Source: an uncultured Pseudomonadales bacterium
GTDB taxonomy: Bacteria; Pseudomonadota; Gammaproteobacteria; Pseudomonadales; Azotimanducaceae
Length of the DNA: 64,000 nucleotides
Direction of reading: 5' to 3'
Assembly: GCA_937775265.1 (NCBI GenBank)
Contig: CALKBV010000002.1
Span: 411,234-475,233, forward strand
The first letter of the stretch is position 1. Each line of letters starts with the position of its first letter. Positions 47,725 to 56,839 of the stretch are shown piece by piece. A program made the translations under genes and the position numbers. Below the pieces are notes generated by a model, which did no database searches, was not told the DNA's origin, and saw nothing but the letters and a program-made list of their open reading frames with translations.

Positions 47725-49785
47725 ATGCCTGGCGACCTGGCCAAGATTGATGTCACCAGCCTTAAAGGCGTCGGTCCAGCCCTGAGCAAGAAGCTGGCCA
47801 AGCTCGGAATCGAAACAGTCCAGGATGTCCTGTTTCATTTACCGTTTCGATACGAAGATCGAACCCAGATAACGCCCATTGGCGCGAGCCGTCCCGGAGA
47901 ATCCTATGTCCTGCAAGGCGAAATAGTCGCCTGTGAGGTTGCTTATGGCAGGCGACGTAGCCTGCTTGCCTACCTGCAGGACAACACAGGAAAGGTTGGT
48001 CTGCGGTTCTATCACTTTTCTAAAGCCCAACAGAAAAACCTGAAAACAGCCGGTGCCATTCGGTGTTTCGGAGAAGTACGGGCAGGTGCTTCCGGCCTTG
48101 AAATCTATCACCCGGAGTATTCACAACTAAGCAGTGCAGTTGATATGGAGGAATCGCTGACACCAGTCTATCCCGCCACCGAAGGCGTCAGCCAATCTCG
48201 ATACCGGGTACTCGTCACGCAGGCTTTAGATCGACTCGCACAAACCTCTATTGAGGAACTATTGCCGGACCGCTGGGATACGTCGCTAGCCCAGGCGATC
48301 ACCTATCTGCACCATCCACCACCCGATACTGACGTTGCTCTGCTCATGGAAGGCAAACATCCGGCGCAAACAAGACTAGCCTTCGAGGAACTAACCGCTC
48401 ACCAGGTCAGTCTTCGAATCGTTAGAGAGCAGATCCAAAAACTACAGGCGCCTGTACTTGATTCACCCTCAAAGCGTTATGCAGCGGTCAAACAATCATT
48501 TGGATTTACGCTGACAGGCGCACAGCAACGTGTTGCGGATGAAGTGGCCGTTGACTTGATGAAAAGCCAACCCTCGCTCCGCCTGATTCAGGGAGATGTA
48601 GGTTCAGGTAAAACTGTCATCGCCGCTCTGGCGTCGGTGCATTCTTTCGAGAACAATTTTCAAACCGCCCTGATGGCACCAACGGAGCTTCTTGCAGAAC
48701 AACATTTCATCAACATGTCTAACTGGCTAGCGCCACTCGGCATCAAAACCGCCTGGCTATCCGGCAGGGTGACCGGGAAAAAACGGATCGAAGAACTCGC
48801 CAGAATCCTGGCGGGAGACGCGGCGGTCATCATCGGCACCCATGCGTTGTTCCAGAAGGATGTCGAGTTCAGAAACCTGGGGCTGGTCATTGTTGATGAG
48901 CAGCACCGGTTCGGTGTAAACCAGAGGCTGGCACTGCGAGCAAAGGGGAGTGCTGGAAACACATCACCCCACCAGCTTGTTATGACTGCGACGCCAATAC
49001 CAAGAACGCTTTCGATGAGCATCTATGCAGATATGGACGTGTCCGTGATTGATGAGTTGCCACCCGGGCGAACACCTGTGACAACAACCGTTATGTCGGA
49101 TGAAAAACGAGACTCGGTCATTTCCCGTATCGCGGAAGCTTGTACCGAGGGGCGTCAGATTTACTGGGTTTGCACCCTGATTGAAGAAAGTGAAGTATTA
49201 CAATGCCAGGCGGCAGAGGTGACAGAGAAAGAACTCGCAAAGCTTCTGCCGGACGCGAGGATCGGACTTGTACATGGCCGAATGGCTCCAGCGCTTAAAA
49301 CAGATGTCATGAATCAATTTAAGTCAAAGCAACTGGACCTGCTGGTTGCGACAACTGTCATTGAGGTGGGAGTTGATGTACCCAACGCCAGTCTGATGGT
49401 CATCGAGAACTCAGAACGGCTTGGATTAGCCCAGTTACACCAGCTTAGAGGGCGCATTGGGCGAGGCACGACTGACTCTCACTGCGTTCTTTTGTATCGC
49501 AAACCACTTGGCAATCTGAGTAAAGAACGCCTGGAAGTCATGAGGCAAAGCAATGACGGTTTCTTCATTGCGGAGCGCGATCTAGAAATCCGTGGACCGG
49601 GCGAGCTGTTGGGTACACGGCAATCAGGCGCCATGCAGTTTCGGATTGCCGATCTAATGAGAGATCAGGAGATGTTACCGATGGTCCGGGAAGCTTCCCT
49701 CACAATGATGAGTGAACATCGAGACAAGGCCAGCATTCTGGTAAACAGATGGATCAAAGACCCGGAGAAACTAGGTCGGGTGTAG
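47725..49785 (+). CDS. recG: ATP-dependent DNA helicase RecG
   Basis: Branch-migrating helicase that regresses stalled replication forks. The 686 residues match the family (E. coli 693). The N-terminal wedge domain starts VTSLKGVGPALSKKLAKLGI and includes the OB fold. The helicase core has RLIQGDVGSGKT (Walker A), VDEQHRFGV (DEQH box), VMTATPIPRT, and HGRMAPALK, with the C-terminal QLHQLRGRIGRG motif VI. GGAG precedes the ATG. It converges with the symporter gene across 14 bases. Confidence 0.96.
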   Translation: MPGDLAKIDVTSLKGVGPALSKKLAKLGIETVQDVLFHLPFRYEDRTQITPIGASRPGESYVLQGEIVACEVAYGRRRSLLAYLQDNTGKVGLRFYHFSKAQQKNLKTAGAIRCFGEVRAGASGLEIYHPEYSQLSSAVDMEESLTPVYPATEGVSQSRYRVLVTQALDRLAQTSIEELLPDRWDTSLAQAITYLHHPPPDTDVALLMEGKHPAQTRLAFEELTAHQVSLRIVREQIQKLQAPVLDSPSKRYAAVKQSFGFTLTGAQQRVADEVAVDLMKSQPSLRLIQGDVGSGKTVIAALASVHSFENNFQTALMAPTELLAEQHFINMSNWLAPLGIKTAWLSGRVTGKKRIEELARILAGDAAVIIGTHALFQKDVEFRNLGLVIVDEQHRFGVNQRLALRAKGSAGNTSPHQLVMTATPIPRTLSMSIYADMDVSVIDELPPGRTPVTTTVMSDEKRDSVISRIAEACTEGRQIYWVCTLIEESEVLQCQAAEVTEKELAKLLPDARIGLVHGRMAPALKTDVMNQFKSKQLDLLVATTVIEVGVDVPNASLMVIENSERLGLAQLHQLRGRIGRGTTDSHCVLLYRKPLGNLSKERLEVMRQSNDGFFIAERDLEIRGPGELLGTRQSGAMQFRIADLMRDQEMLPMVREASLTMMSEHRDKASILVNRWIKDPEKLGRV

Positions 49786-49799
49786 ACCTTTTTGTAGGG

Positions 49800-51074
49800 T
49801 CAAGTCGTGGGGGAGAGGGTTTCGTCCTTGTAGAAGACCGACTCATCAAACTTGCCTTCACTTTTGGCAACGATAGTCGCCACGGCAGCATCTCCGCAGA
49901 CATTCACTGCAGTTCTCATCATATCCAGGAGTCGATCAACGCCAATAATCAGCGCAATACCTTCTACCGGTAGACCAACCTGCTGTAATACCAGCGCGAG
50001 CGTAATCAAGCCAACACCCGGAACACCAGCCGTCCCGATCGATGCGAGTGTCGCTGTCAACACAACCATCAAGTAGCCCGTCATTGATATATCAATATTA
50101 TAGGCCTGCGCAATAAACACAGTAGCTACTCCCTGCATGATCGCGGTGCCATCCATGTTGATGGTCGCGCCAAGTGGCACTGTAAAAGAAGCCACCTCGT
50201 TCTTGACCCCAAGACGGCGCTCTACGGTTTCGAGTGTTACCGGCAAGGTAGCGTTAGACGAACTGGTAGAGAAGGCGTAGGCCATCACTGGATAAAAGTT
50301 GCGATAAAACACAATGGGATTCAGGTTTGCAACAAAACGCACCATCATTGCGTAGGTCAGCAAGAAGTGAAGTACCAGGACACCGGCAACGGTGAGGAAA
50401 TACCTGATGAGGTCTGTGATGGCTGAAAAGCCCATGTTAGAGAACAACGCTAGCATCAGGCAAAAAACGCCAATCGGTGCGATGGCCATCAACATCATGA
50501 TCATCCTCATGATAATATCGTTCCAGTCATTCAGCGTTTCACGAACACGCTGGCCACTCGAACCACTTTTCGCGATAGCAACCCCCACCAGAATTGCAAA
50601 CACTATCACCTGTAGCATGTTTCCTTCGGCCATTGCTTTCACCGGATTCGTAGGAACAATTGCGACAATTACTTCTTTAAGCGGGGGACTCTCCTTTGCA
50701 ACAAAAACAGCATCGGTCGTCAGCGCCATGCCCATTCCAGGGTCAACGATGTTGGCCACGGTCAACGCTAGCGTTATGGCAATGGCCGTGGTGAAAAGGT
50801 AAAGACCTACTGTTTTAATGCCTATACGACCCAGACTGGATCCGTCAGACAAATTGCTGGCACCGCAGACAAGAGACACAAATACTAGAGGAACAACCAG
50901 CAACTTCAGGCTGGCGACAAATGCTTTACCGCCAATATCGAATAGGCCGTTCACCCCATAAACCATGATCGGGTTGGTGTCGGCCAAATCAATGGCATGT
51001 ATTAATGAACCGAGCAGCAACCCACCGGCCATCCCAATCAGGATATTTCGGGTTAGTGTTGCTCGCTCAATCAT
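49800..51074 (-). CDS. Dicarboxylate/amino acid:cation symporter (DAACS family)
   Basis: A 424-residue GltP/DctA-type secondary transporter importing C4-dicarboxylates or acidic amino acids with Na+ or H+. About eight membrane helices are evident. The two hairpin motifs are seen: the serine-rich SSSNATLPVT in HP1 and the TM7 NMDGTAIMQG cation motif, followed by HP2 TAGVPGVG and the TM8 segment DRLLDMMRTAVNVCGDA, whose Asp/Arg set substrate choice. The exact substrate cannot be fixed by eye. Its ATG overlaps the rubredoxin stop (TAATG), so it is translated with rubredoxin, an unusual pairing. Confidence 0.9.
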   Translation of the reverse strand: MIERATLTRNILIGMAGGLLLGSLIHAIDLADTNPIMVYGVNGLFDIGGKAFVASLKLLVVPLVFVSLVCGASNLSDGSSLGRIGIKTVGLYLFTTAIAITLALTVANIVDPGMGMALTTDAVFVAKESPPLKEVIVAIVPTNPVKAMAEGNMLQVIVFAILVGVAIAKSGSSGQRVRETLNDWNDIIMRMIMMLMAIAPIGVFCLMLALFSNMGFSAITDLIRYFLTVAGVLVLHFLLTYAMMVRFVANLNPIVFYRNFYPVMAYAFSTSSSNATLPVTLETVERRLGVKNEVASFTVPLGATINMDGTAIMQGVATVFIAQAYNIDISMTGYLMVVLTATLASIGTAGVPGVGLITLALVLQQVGLPVEGIALIIGVDRLLDMMRTAVNVCGDAAVATIVAKSEGKFDESVFYKDETLSPTT

Positions 51075-51241
51075 TAATCCGCTTCCAGCATTTCAAAATC
51101 CGCTTTTCCTACACCACATTCAGGGCATACCCAATCCTCTGGAATATCATCCCAGAGAGTGCCTGGTGCAATACCTTCTTCTTCCAATCCTTCTGCTTCG
51201 TCATAAATAAAGCCGCACACAATACACTGCCATTTCTTCAT
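51074..51241 (-). CDS. Rubredoxin
   Basis: A 55-residue iron-sulfur electron carrier: C6-x2-C9 (CIVCG) and C39-x2-C42 (CPECG) bind a single Fe, with the conserved YDEAEG, PGT and WVCPECG context. Rubredoxins pass electrons to alkane hydroxylases or detoxifying reductases. No rubredoxin reductase gene is beside it. The CYP153 P450 at 57 kb would use ferredoxin rather than rubredoxin, so a direct link is unlikely. It lies divergent to ubiA, as near the Pseudomonas ubiCA region. Read from the ATG at 51241. Confidence 0.93.
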   Translation of the reverse strand: MKKWQCIVCGFIYDEAEGLEEEGIAPGTLWDDIPEDWVCPECGVGKADFEMLEAD

Positions 51242-51318
51242 CGAGTCGAGATTCTCCTAACCTTTCTTTTTAGATATTGCTTTTGAACAATAATTCAATC
51301 AAAGGTCCTAGTCTGTTG

Positions 51319-51346
51319 TTGAAGGACCCGTCGAGCGACGTATACT
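51319..51346 (+). promoter_or_regulatory. Probable promoter for ubiA
   Basis: TTGAAG at 51319-51324 and TATACT at 51341-51346 with a 16-base spacer. Transcription would start near 51353, leaving a leader of roughly 20 bases before the GTG at 51375. Confidence 0.55.
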
Positions 51347-51374
51347 ACATCAATTGTCATCCCCTTGAAATAAA

Positions 51375-52274
51375 GTGACTCCACGCCTTAATCAACTCAA
51401 GACCGCGATAAACAACCGTTTCCCGCAATTGAAACAGTTCGTTTCCCTAACCCGATTTGATCGTCCAATCGGTATCTACCTGCTGCTATGGCCAACGCTC
51501 ACAGCCCTATGGATTGCGTCAGAGGGTTGGCCCGGATGGCACCTGCTTTTAGTGTTCGCACTGGGTACCGTGTTGACTCGTTCCGCCGGATGTATCATTA
51601 ACGATCTTGCAGACATGAAGTTCGATGGGAGCGTCAAGCGTACACAGGACAGACCATTAATATCGGGGAAGGTGGCCCCCCTGGAGGCATTGCTGCTTGC
51701 GGGTAGCATTGCTTTTTTCGCTCTACTGCTGGTGCTGACAACTAACATCTATACCGTCTACATGTCTGTGTTCGCGGTGATAATTGCTGTCATCTATCCT
51801 TTTATGAAGCGCTATACCTATTTGCCGCAGGCATTTCTTGGAATCGCATTTTCCTGGGGGATACCCATGACCTTCACCGCGGTTAGCAATGAGGTCGCAA
51901 ATGTTGCCTGGGTATTGCTGATCGCGAATCTCCTTTGGGTGGTTGCCTATGACACACAATACGCCATGGTCGACCGGGACGACGATATCAAACTGGGCCT
52001 CAAGTCCACAGCCATTCTATTCGCCGAACTGGACAGATCCATGATCGCGATCCTCCAGGTATCGTTTGTCGCTACCCTACTGCTGGTAACCCGTTCGGTT
52101 GAGCTTTCTGTCTATTATTACTTTGGGCTTAGCGGCGCCATCGGGCTTTTCATCTACCAGCACTACCTCACATGGAACCGGTCCCGTGAAGGCTGCTTTA
52201 AGGCTTTTCTGAACAACCACTGGGTAGGGTTTAGCGTCTTCCTCGGGATCGTTGCTCACTACTCTCTAAATTAA
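51375..52274 (+). CDS. ubiA: 4-hydroxybenzoate polyprenyltransferase
   Basis: Membrane prenyltransferase attaching the isoprenoid tail in ubiquinone synthesis. The 299-residue protein has eight to nine hydrophobic helices and both Asp-rich motifs: NDLADMKFDGSVKRTQDRP (about 76-94) and DTQYAMVDRDDD (about 193-204). LTRFDRPIGIYLLLWPTL near the N-terminus is also typical. The start is a GTG at 51375 with a weak ribosome site. ubiC, usually upstream, is absent here. It marks the left border of an accessory segment. Confidence 0.95.
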   Translation: MTPRLNQLKTAINNRFPQLKQFVSLTRFDRPIGIYLLLWPTLTALWIASEGWPGWHLLLVFALGTVLTRSAGCIINDLADMKFDGSVKRTQDRPLISGKVAPLEALLLAGSIAFFALLLVLTTNIYTVYMSVFAVIIAVIYPFMKRYTYLPQAFLGIAFSWGIPMTFTAVSNEVANVAWVLLIANLLWVVAYDTQYAMVDRDDDIKLGLKSTAILFAELDRSMIAILQVSFVATLLLVTRSVELSVYYYFGLSGAIGLFIYQHYLTWNRSREGCFKAFLNNHWVGFSVFLGIVAHYSLN

Positions 52275-52317
52275 GACATAATATCTCTGGGTTACGATGA
52301 TAGAGATCTGGGTCTGA

Positions 52318-52530
52318 CAATATCTTGCACCTAACCCTGTAAGGGAGCGGTCACTAACTACCTATGACCTCTACACTGCAGACGAATGTTTCCTGACGTG
52401 TAACGGTGCCAAGCTGATCCCGGTAAAAGAAATATCCAGCAGACAGATCCGCAACACGCCTGGTCCGATTTATTCCAGGATCCGGAAACAGCTTCAAAGT
52501 GAGCGGCCGAAAGACGCCTGGTTTGACTAA
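52318..52530 (+). pseudogene. C-terminal remnant of a class IV aminotransferase
   Basis: An open stretch of 70 codons without a suitable start reads TTYDLYTADECFLTCNGAKL then IPVKEISSRQIRNTPGPIYS, and ends WFD-stop. The pattern DLYTADE.FLT....IPV..I..R.I...PGP is the C-terminal part of branched-chain/D-amino-acid aminotransferases of fold type IV. The PLP lysine and about four fifths of the protein are missing. It lies between ubiA and the TRAP genes, likely debris from the event that created this junction. Confidence 0.7.
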
Positions 52531-52562
52531 CCTCCGCCTGTTAAAAATTGATTGAATGTCAT

Positions 52563-52578
52563 AGGCAGGCATCTGCCT
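52563..52578. promoter_or_regulatory. Inverted repeat before the TRAP genes
   Basis: AGGCAG and CTGCCT flank a 4-base loop GCAT, 34 bases upstream of the dctQ start. TAGTAT shortly after (about 52583-52588) could be a -10 element, so the repeat would overlap the promoter as an operator. No regulator gene is adjacent. The function is a guess. Confidence 0.3.
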
Positions 52579-52612
52579 GTGCTAGTATTTCGCGCGACCG
52601 AAGGGGGATTCG

Positions 52613-53134
52613 TTGATATCTCGATACCTACAAATCGCGACGAATGCGATAGACACAACCAACCAGATTACAGGGAAAGCAATAGCCTGGCTCACCCTGG
52701 TGATGGTGGTAGTCACCTGCGCGGTGGTGACCGCGCGATACCTTTTTAATTTCGGCTCAATCGGGTTGCAGGAAAGCGTCATGTATATGCATGGCGCTGT
52801 CTTCATGCTGGGAATCGCATTCACGCTAAAAGAACAGGGCCATGTTCGCGTTGACGTTCTTTATGAAAAGTTTCCACCACGGGTAAAGGTTTGCATAGAT
52901 ATCGCCGGTCATCTGTTATTTCTGATTCCATTTTCCATTTTCATTCTTTGGACAAGCCTGGAGTACGTGTCATTTTCCTGGTCACTGCGGGAATCTTCCG
53001 GACAGCCTGGCGGTTTATCCGGTGTCTATCTGATCAAAGGTTTGATACCCGCTATGGCTTTTCTATTATTGCTGCAGGGAATATCCGAAATATTGAAAGG
53101 CTTTCTCTCATTGACACCCGGCCTTGGTAAATAA
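52613..53134 (+). CDS. TRAP transporter small permease (DctQ type)
   Basis: A 173-residue membrane protein with four predicted helices (about 24-48, 58-76, 96-118, 140-160), the DctQ layout. It works with the large permease and a periplasmic binding protein to import organic acids using the Na+ gradient. The sequence FGSIGLQESVMYMHGAVFML and QPGGLSG resemble the mannitol/chloroaromatic (FcbT2) subgroup. The start is a TTG at 52613 preceded by GGGGG. The dctM gene follows after 2 bases. Confidence 0.87.
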   Translation: MISRYLQIATNAIDTTNQITGKAIAWLTLVMVVVTCAVVTARYLFNFGSIGLQESVMYMHGAVFMLGIAFTLKEQGHVRVDVLYEKFPPRVKVCIDIAGHLLFLIPFSIFILWTSLEYVSFSWSLRESSGQPGGLSGVYLIKGLIPAMAFLLLLQGISEILKGFLSLTPGLGK

Positions 53135-53136
53135 CA

Positions 53137-53790
53137 TTGGCGACCATTCTCCTTTTTCTTGCGATCTTTGTTGTACTGATTCTGGGTTATCCGGTGGCAC
53201 TATCACTCGCCGGCACTGCGCTGATCGCCGCTGCCATCGGCATCGCCACCGGAAGTTTTGAACCCGCGTTTCTCACTGCGATGCCCAGCCGTCTGTTCGG
53301 CATCATCACAAACCAAACCCTGATTGCTGTACCCCTGTTCATCCTGATGGGCGTAACCCTGGAGAAAACCCGAATAGCGCAACAACTACTCGACACCATG
53401 AGTCGAGTATTTGGCGGCTTGCCCGGAGGGCTGGGATTATCAGTCACTATCGTTGGGACGCTGATGGCAGCAAGTACAGGAATCGTTGGCGCTACGGTTG
53501 TGACGATGGGTCTGATGTCTCTGCCCGCCATGCTAAATGCTCGTTACGATGTGCCCCTGGCTACTGGCACCATCTGCGCCACAGGAACATTAGGACAGAT
53601 TATTCCGCCCTCCATCGCGCTGGTTCTACTGGGGGATGTGCTGTCAAACGCCTATCAACAAGCCCAGCTATCAGTGGGTATCTTCAATCCGAAAACAGTC
53701 TCCGTGGGTCACCTGTTTGCCGGGGCAATCATTCCAGGTCTGTGTTGGTTTTTCTTTACACCATTTATATCGTTTCCACCGCAACATTAA
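53137..53790 (+). CDS. TRAP transporter large permease (DctM type), N-terminal half, frameshifted
   Basis: 217 residues with the DctM N-terminal helices and conserved VALSLAGTALIAA, PLFILMGVTLEKT, GGLPGGLGLSVTIVG and ATGTLGQIIPPSIALVLLG. After GAIIPGL the frame leaves the family and stops at 53790. The sequence resumes one frame over at about 53742. One base missing near the T5 run at 53751-53755, or just before it, explains this. With that base the protein would be about 451 residues, normal for DctM. Confidence 0.85.
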   Translation: MATILLFLAIFVVLILGYPVALSLAGTALIAAAIGIATGSFEPAFLTAMPSRLFGIITNQTLIAVPLFILMGVTLEKTRIAQQLLDTMSRVFGGLPGGLGLSVTIVGTLMAASTGIVGATVVTMGLMSLPAMLNARYDVPLATGTICATGTLGQIIPPSIALVLLGDVLSNAYQQAQLSVGIFNPKTVSVGHLFAGAIIPGLCWFFFTPFISFPPQH

Positions 53791-54491
53791 ACCCTGAGAA
53801 GGCGCCTCCGGTGAAGACTGGCAATATTACCTTCACGCTAATGATGGGTAGCATATTCCCACCTCTGTTATTAATCATCGCAGTGCTGGGGTCAATATTA
53901 GCTGGTATTGCTACGCCAACCGAGGCTGCCGGTGTTGGCGCCATGGGCGCGCTTACCCTGGCAGCAATCCGACGCGAACTGTCACTCAGGCATCTGCAGG
54001 AGATCGCCCTGTCCACCACAAAGACCACCGCCATGGTGTTCTTTATCCTGATCGGCGCTTCAATGTTCTCTCTGGTCTTTCGAGGCTATGGCGGGGATGA
54101 ACTGGTACACGGCTGGTTGTCCGGACTGCCTGGCGGCGTTATTGGCGCGACTGTCGTGGTGATGTTGGTTATCTTCCTGCTTGGATTCATCCTGGACTTC
54201 ATTGAGATCACTTTTGTCGTGGTACCCATTGTTGGTCCAGTGCTAATGGTTCTGGGAATCGACCCCATCTGGCTGGGCATCATGATCGCGATAAACCTGC
54301 AGACCTCCTTCCTGACTCCACCGTTCGGGTTTGCGCTATTCTATCTTCGTGGCGTTGCGCCTCCTGAGGTCGCGACCAGTGATATTTACCGGGGAGTTAT
54401 TCCATTCATCGGTATTCAATTGATGATGCTTGTCGTTCTGGCATTCCTGCCTGAACTGGCGACCTGGTTACCTTCCAGGATCTACGGTTAG
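53742..54491 (+). CDS. TRAP transporter large permease (DctM type), C-terminal half, frameshifted
   Basis: Continues the permease in another frame from a GTG at 53742: FLYTIYIVSTATLNPEKAPP, GSILAGIATPTEAAGVGAMG and GFILDFIEITFVVVPIVGP, then LQTSFLTPPFGFALFYLRGV, all standard DctM C-terminal segments. It cannot form the complete transport domain alone. The 3' end overlaps the amidase stop by 4 bases. Whether the shift is real decides if the whole TRAP system works. Confidence 0.85.
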   Translation: MLVFLYTIYIVSTATLNPEKAPPVKTGNITFTLMMGSIFPPLLLIIAVLGSILAGIATPTEAAGVGAMGALTLAAIRRELSLRHLQEIALSTTKTTAMVFFILIGASMFSLVFRGYGGDELVHGWLSGLPGGVIGATVVVMLVIFLLGFILDFIEITFVVVPIVGPVLMVLGIDPIWLGIMIAINLQTSFLTPPFGFALFYLRGVAPPEVATSDIYRGVIPFIGIQLMMLVVLAFLPELATWLPSRIYG

Positions 54492-55894
54492 TCAACAACA
54501 CCGACACCTGCTACCTCGGTGAACTCAAACACCTGTTCGAATCGGTGCATTGCCTGCAACACTGAAAGATCATGGCGTTGCCTACCGATAATCTGCAGCG
54601 CGAGCGGCAATCCTGCATTGCTCTTGCCGATTGGTACCACGCCGGTTGGATTTCGCGTCATGTTAAGGCCAACGGTAAAGCCTACCCAGCCCGGCGTTTC
54701 CTGACCATTAACCACGCCTTCATCTTCAACCGTCGGGGTATGACCGCAGACCGCGGGTGTCACTATCAACGGTGCTGCTTCAAATGCCTGCTCAAGTTTG
54801 TAGTTAAGATGATGACAGGCATCAATCGCCTGTGCGTACGCGGCGCCCGTCATTTTTGTACCCATCTCAATCATCTTCCGGAGCTGCGGGTCGATACGCT
54901 CCCACTCCTTGGTGCCCATCAGGTGCTGCTGCGCACGGGCTCTGGCACTTGTCCAGAACACCAGCCAGTCCTGGACTGGGTCCGTTTCCCAGATATCGTC
55001 ATTCTCAATAATAGTAACGCCAGCCGCCTCCAGTTTCGAAATCGCCGCCTCACTGTGCGCCATAATTTCTTTATCAACCGTCGCGAACCCCATGGTCGGT
55101 GACCAGACTATTGATTCCGGTAAACCAGCGCTTTGCACCCCTTCCAGCCAGCTGTCAGATTTATCACATTGAGCAAAGATATCAGTGGCGAGATCGCCCA
55201 CGGTAACATCAAGGGCCGCGGCGGTTTCCAGGCTCGTTCTTGCCATCGGTCCCTTGACGGTCAGTAAGCCGCTACCAGGCGGCAACTTTCCACCATTGGG
55301 TATCCGCCCCTGTGAGGTCTTTATGCCACTCAGCCCACACACTGCGGCTGGAATACGAATAGAGCCGCCGCCATCCGACCCAGTGGCAAGCGGCACGAGA
55401 CCCGCAGCTAGCGCTGCAGCTGTGCCTCCCGATGATCCGCCCGGGGTATGACCGAGGCTCCAGGGGTTGCGCGTGATGCCAAAGGGCACATTGTCTGTCT
55501 TGCCGCGATGTCCAAATTCTGGCGTATTGGTCTTTCCAACAACCACACAGCCCGCAGCCTTCAGCCTCCGAACGAGTTCGGAGTCCTGCTCCGCTTCCGG
55601 GTCACCGATGTGCAGGTCAGACCCGAAAGACGTCACATATCCGGCAGCATCTTCCAGATCCTTAACACCGATAGGAATGCCAGCGAGCGGTAAGTTCTCA
55701 CCCCTGCCCAGCGCAGTATCAATCGCTAATGCTTCTGCCAGTGCTCGTTCGGGGTTAACCGAACAAAAACTGTTTAGCTGTCCATCGACTTTCTCAATAT
55801 TCTCAAGCGCAGCAGCAGTCACTTCGACCGCACTCATATCACCGCCACGAATTTGCCTGACCAGTTCAACTATACTTGTTTGACGAAAATCCAT
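54488..55894 (-). CDS. Amidase signature family hydrolase
   Basis: A 468-residue amidase of the Ser-cisSer-Lys type hydrolysing an amide or carbamate bond. The catalytic triad is visible: K78 in GIPIGVKD, cis-Ser in PGGSSGGTAAALAAG (about 154-155), and nucleophile S178 in GSDGGGSIRIPAA. The substrate is unknown; the family spans 6-aminohexanoate cyclic dimer, acylamide and indoleacetamide hydrolases. There are no gatB/gatC neighbours and it lacks the GatA tail, so it is not the tRNA amidotransferase. It is followed upstream by an LLM oxidoreductase and P450 gene on the same strand, probably one operon. Confidence 0.9.
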   Translation of the reverse strand: MDFRQTSIVELVRQIRGGDMSAVEVTAAALENIEKVDGQLNSFCSVNPERALAEALAIDTALGRGENLPLAGIPIGVKDLEDAAGYVTSFGSDLHIGDPEAEQDSELVRRLKAAGCVVVGKTNTPEFGHRGKTDNVPFGITRNPWSLGHTPGGSSGGTAAALAAGLVPLATGSDGGGSIRIPAAVCGLSGIKTSQGRIPNGGKLPPGSGLLTVKGPMARTSLETAAALDVTVGDLATDIFAQCDKSDSWLEGVQSAGLPESIVWSPTMGFATVDKEIMAHSEAAISKLEAAGVTIIENDDIWETDPVQDWLVFWTSARARAQQHLMGTKEWERIDPQLRKMIEMGTKMTGAAYAQAIDACHHLNYKLEQAFEAAPLIVTPAVCGHTPTVEDEGVVNGQETPGWVGFTVGLNMTRNPTGVVPIGKSNAGLPLALQIIGRQRHDLSVLQAMHRFEQVFEFTEVAGVGVVD

Positions 55895-55910
55895 AGGGGC
55901 TCTCTTTTAT

Positions 55911-56780
55911 CTAAAGATAGGCGGAAATTGCCTGTGCATATTGATCAATAGTATCTTCACAAGCCGCCGTTTCATCGTTAGGCGCAGTGAGGATCATCCT
56001 TTCGACATCATGTTCAAGTAAATAATCGATATACTGCGGCGTAGGGGGTAAACCCATGGCAGAAATAATCGTCTTGGGTTTGCCCATTTCGGCTTCAAGA
56101 CGACGCAGTGTCTGCTGATCTTCTCCCAGGGTTTCAAGCGGTGTCTGCTTACCCACCATAGAGTCATGCCACTGCATTGCAAAAACTGGCATCCAGCCAC
56201 CCGCAATTTTTACTGCTCTGTTTAATATGTTCGGTCCCGCACCAGCCAAAGAAAGTTCAGGATAAGGTGATTGAACGGGCTTCGGCCACATCCAGCTAGG
56301 CTGTATATCAAAATGTTTTCCGTGAAACGCTGCTTCTTCTTCCGACCAAAACGCCTTCATCACTTCGACGGATTCCTGGGTCACAGAAAATCGATCGCTG
56401 AAGCGGACGCCATGATGTTCCATCTCAGGCGGATTCCAGCCCGCGCCGATACCGAACACCACGCGTCCCCCGGAAATCTGGTCAATCGTTGCAAGTGATT
56501 TCGCGCAGTTAATAGGATTGTGTTGGGGCAATATGCAAATCGCAGTGCCCAGCTTGATAGTGCTGGTCACTGAAGCGGCCGCGGCCATCGCTACAAAAGG
56601 GTCATACATACTCTTGTAGATCAGCGGGACTTCATCGCCAATGGGGAAGTCTGTCGATACGGGGATATGGGAATGTTCCGATACAAAAAAAGACTCAAAG
56701 CCCAACTGCTCCGCTTTCTGTGCAGCGAGATGCGGGGGCATTCCGGTAGCGGTGGAGAATATACTGATACCGAACTTCAT
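55911..56780 (-). CDS. Luciferase-like (LLM class) flavin/F420-dependent oxidoreductase
   Basis: A 289-residue TIM-barrel oxidoreductase. Features include a start MKFGISIFSTATGM, AEQLGFESFFVSEHSHIP, ILPQHNPINCAKSLATIDQIS, and GRVVFGIGAGWNPPEMEHHG, then PELSLAGAGP. These follow the subgroup often annotated as F420-dependent, close to mycobacterial enzymes. Whether this organism makes F420 is not shown; FMN with a partner reductase is equally possible. It lies between the P450 and amidase genes, 16 bases from the latter. Confidence 0.85.
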   Translation of the reverse strand: MKFGISIFSTATGMPPHLAAQKAEQLGFESFFVSEHSHIPVSTDFPIGDEVPLIYKSMYDPFVAMAAAASVTSTIKLGTAICILPQHNPINCAKSLATIDQISGGRVVFGIGAGWNPPEMEHHGVRFSDRFSVTQESVEVMKAFWSEEEAAFHGKHFDIQPSWMWPKPVQSPYPELSLAGAGPNILNRAVKIAGGWMPVFAMQWHDSMVGKQTPLETLGEDQQTLRRLEAEMGKPKTIISAMGLPPTPQYIDYLLEHDVERMILTAPNDETAACEDTIDQYAQAISAYL

Positions 56781-56839
56781 TGATCTTCCCTCTGAATAAC
56801 TTTCGCCGGTTACTACATCGAGTGAATACTAGGGTTTAC

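Noticed and set aside
51074..51241. Rubredoxin as the electron donor of the P450 at 57 kb
   Set aside because: CYP153 enzymes are known to use ferredoxins; rubredoxin serves AlkB-type hydroxylases, and no alkB is in the window.
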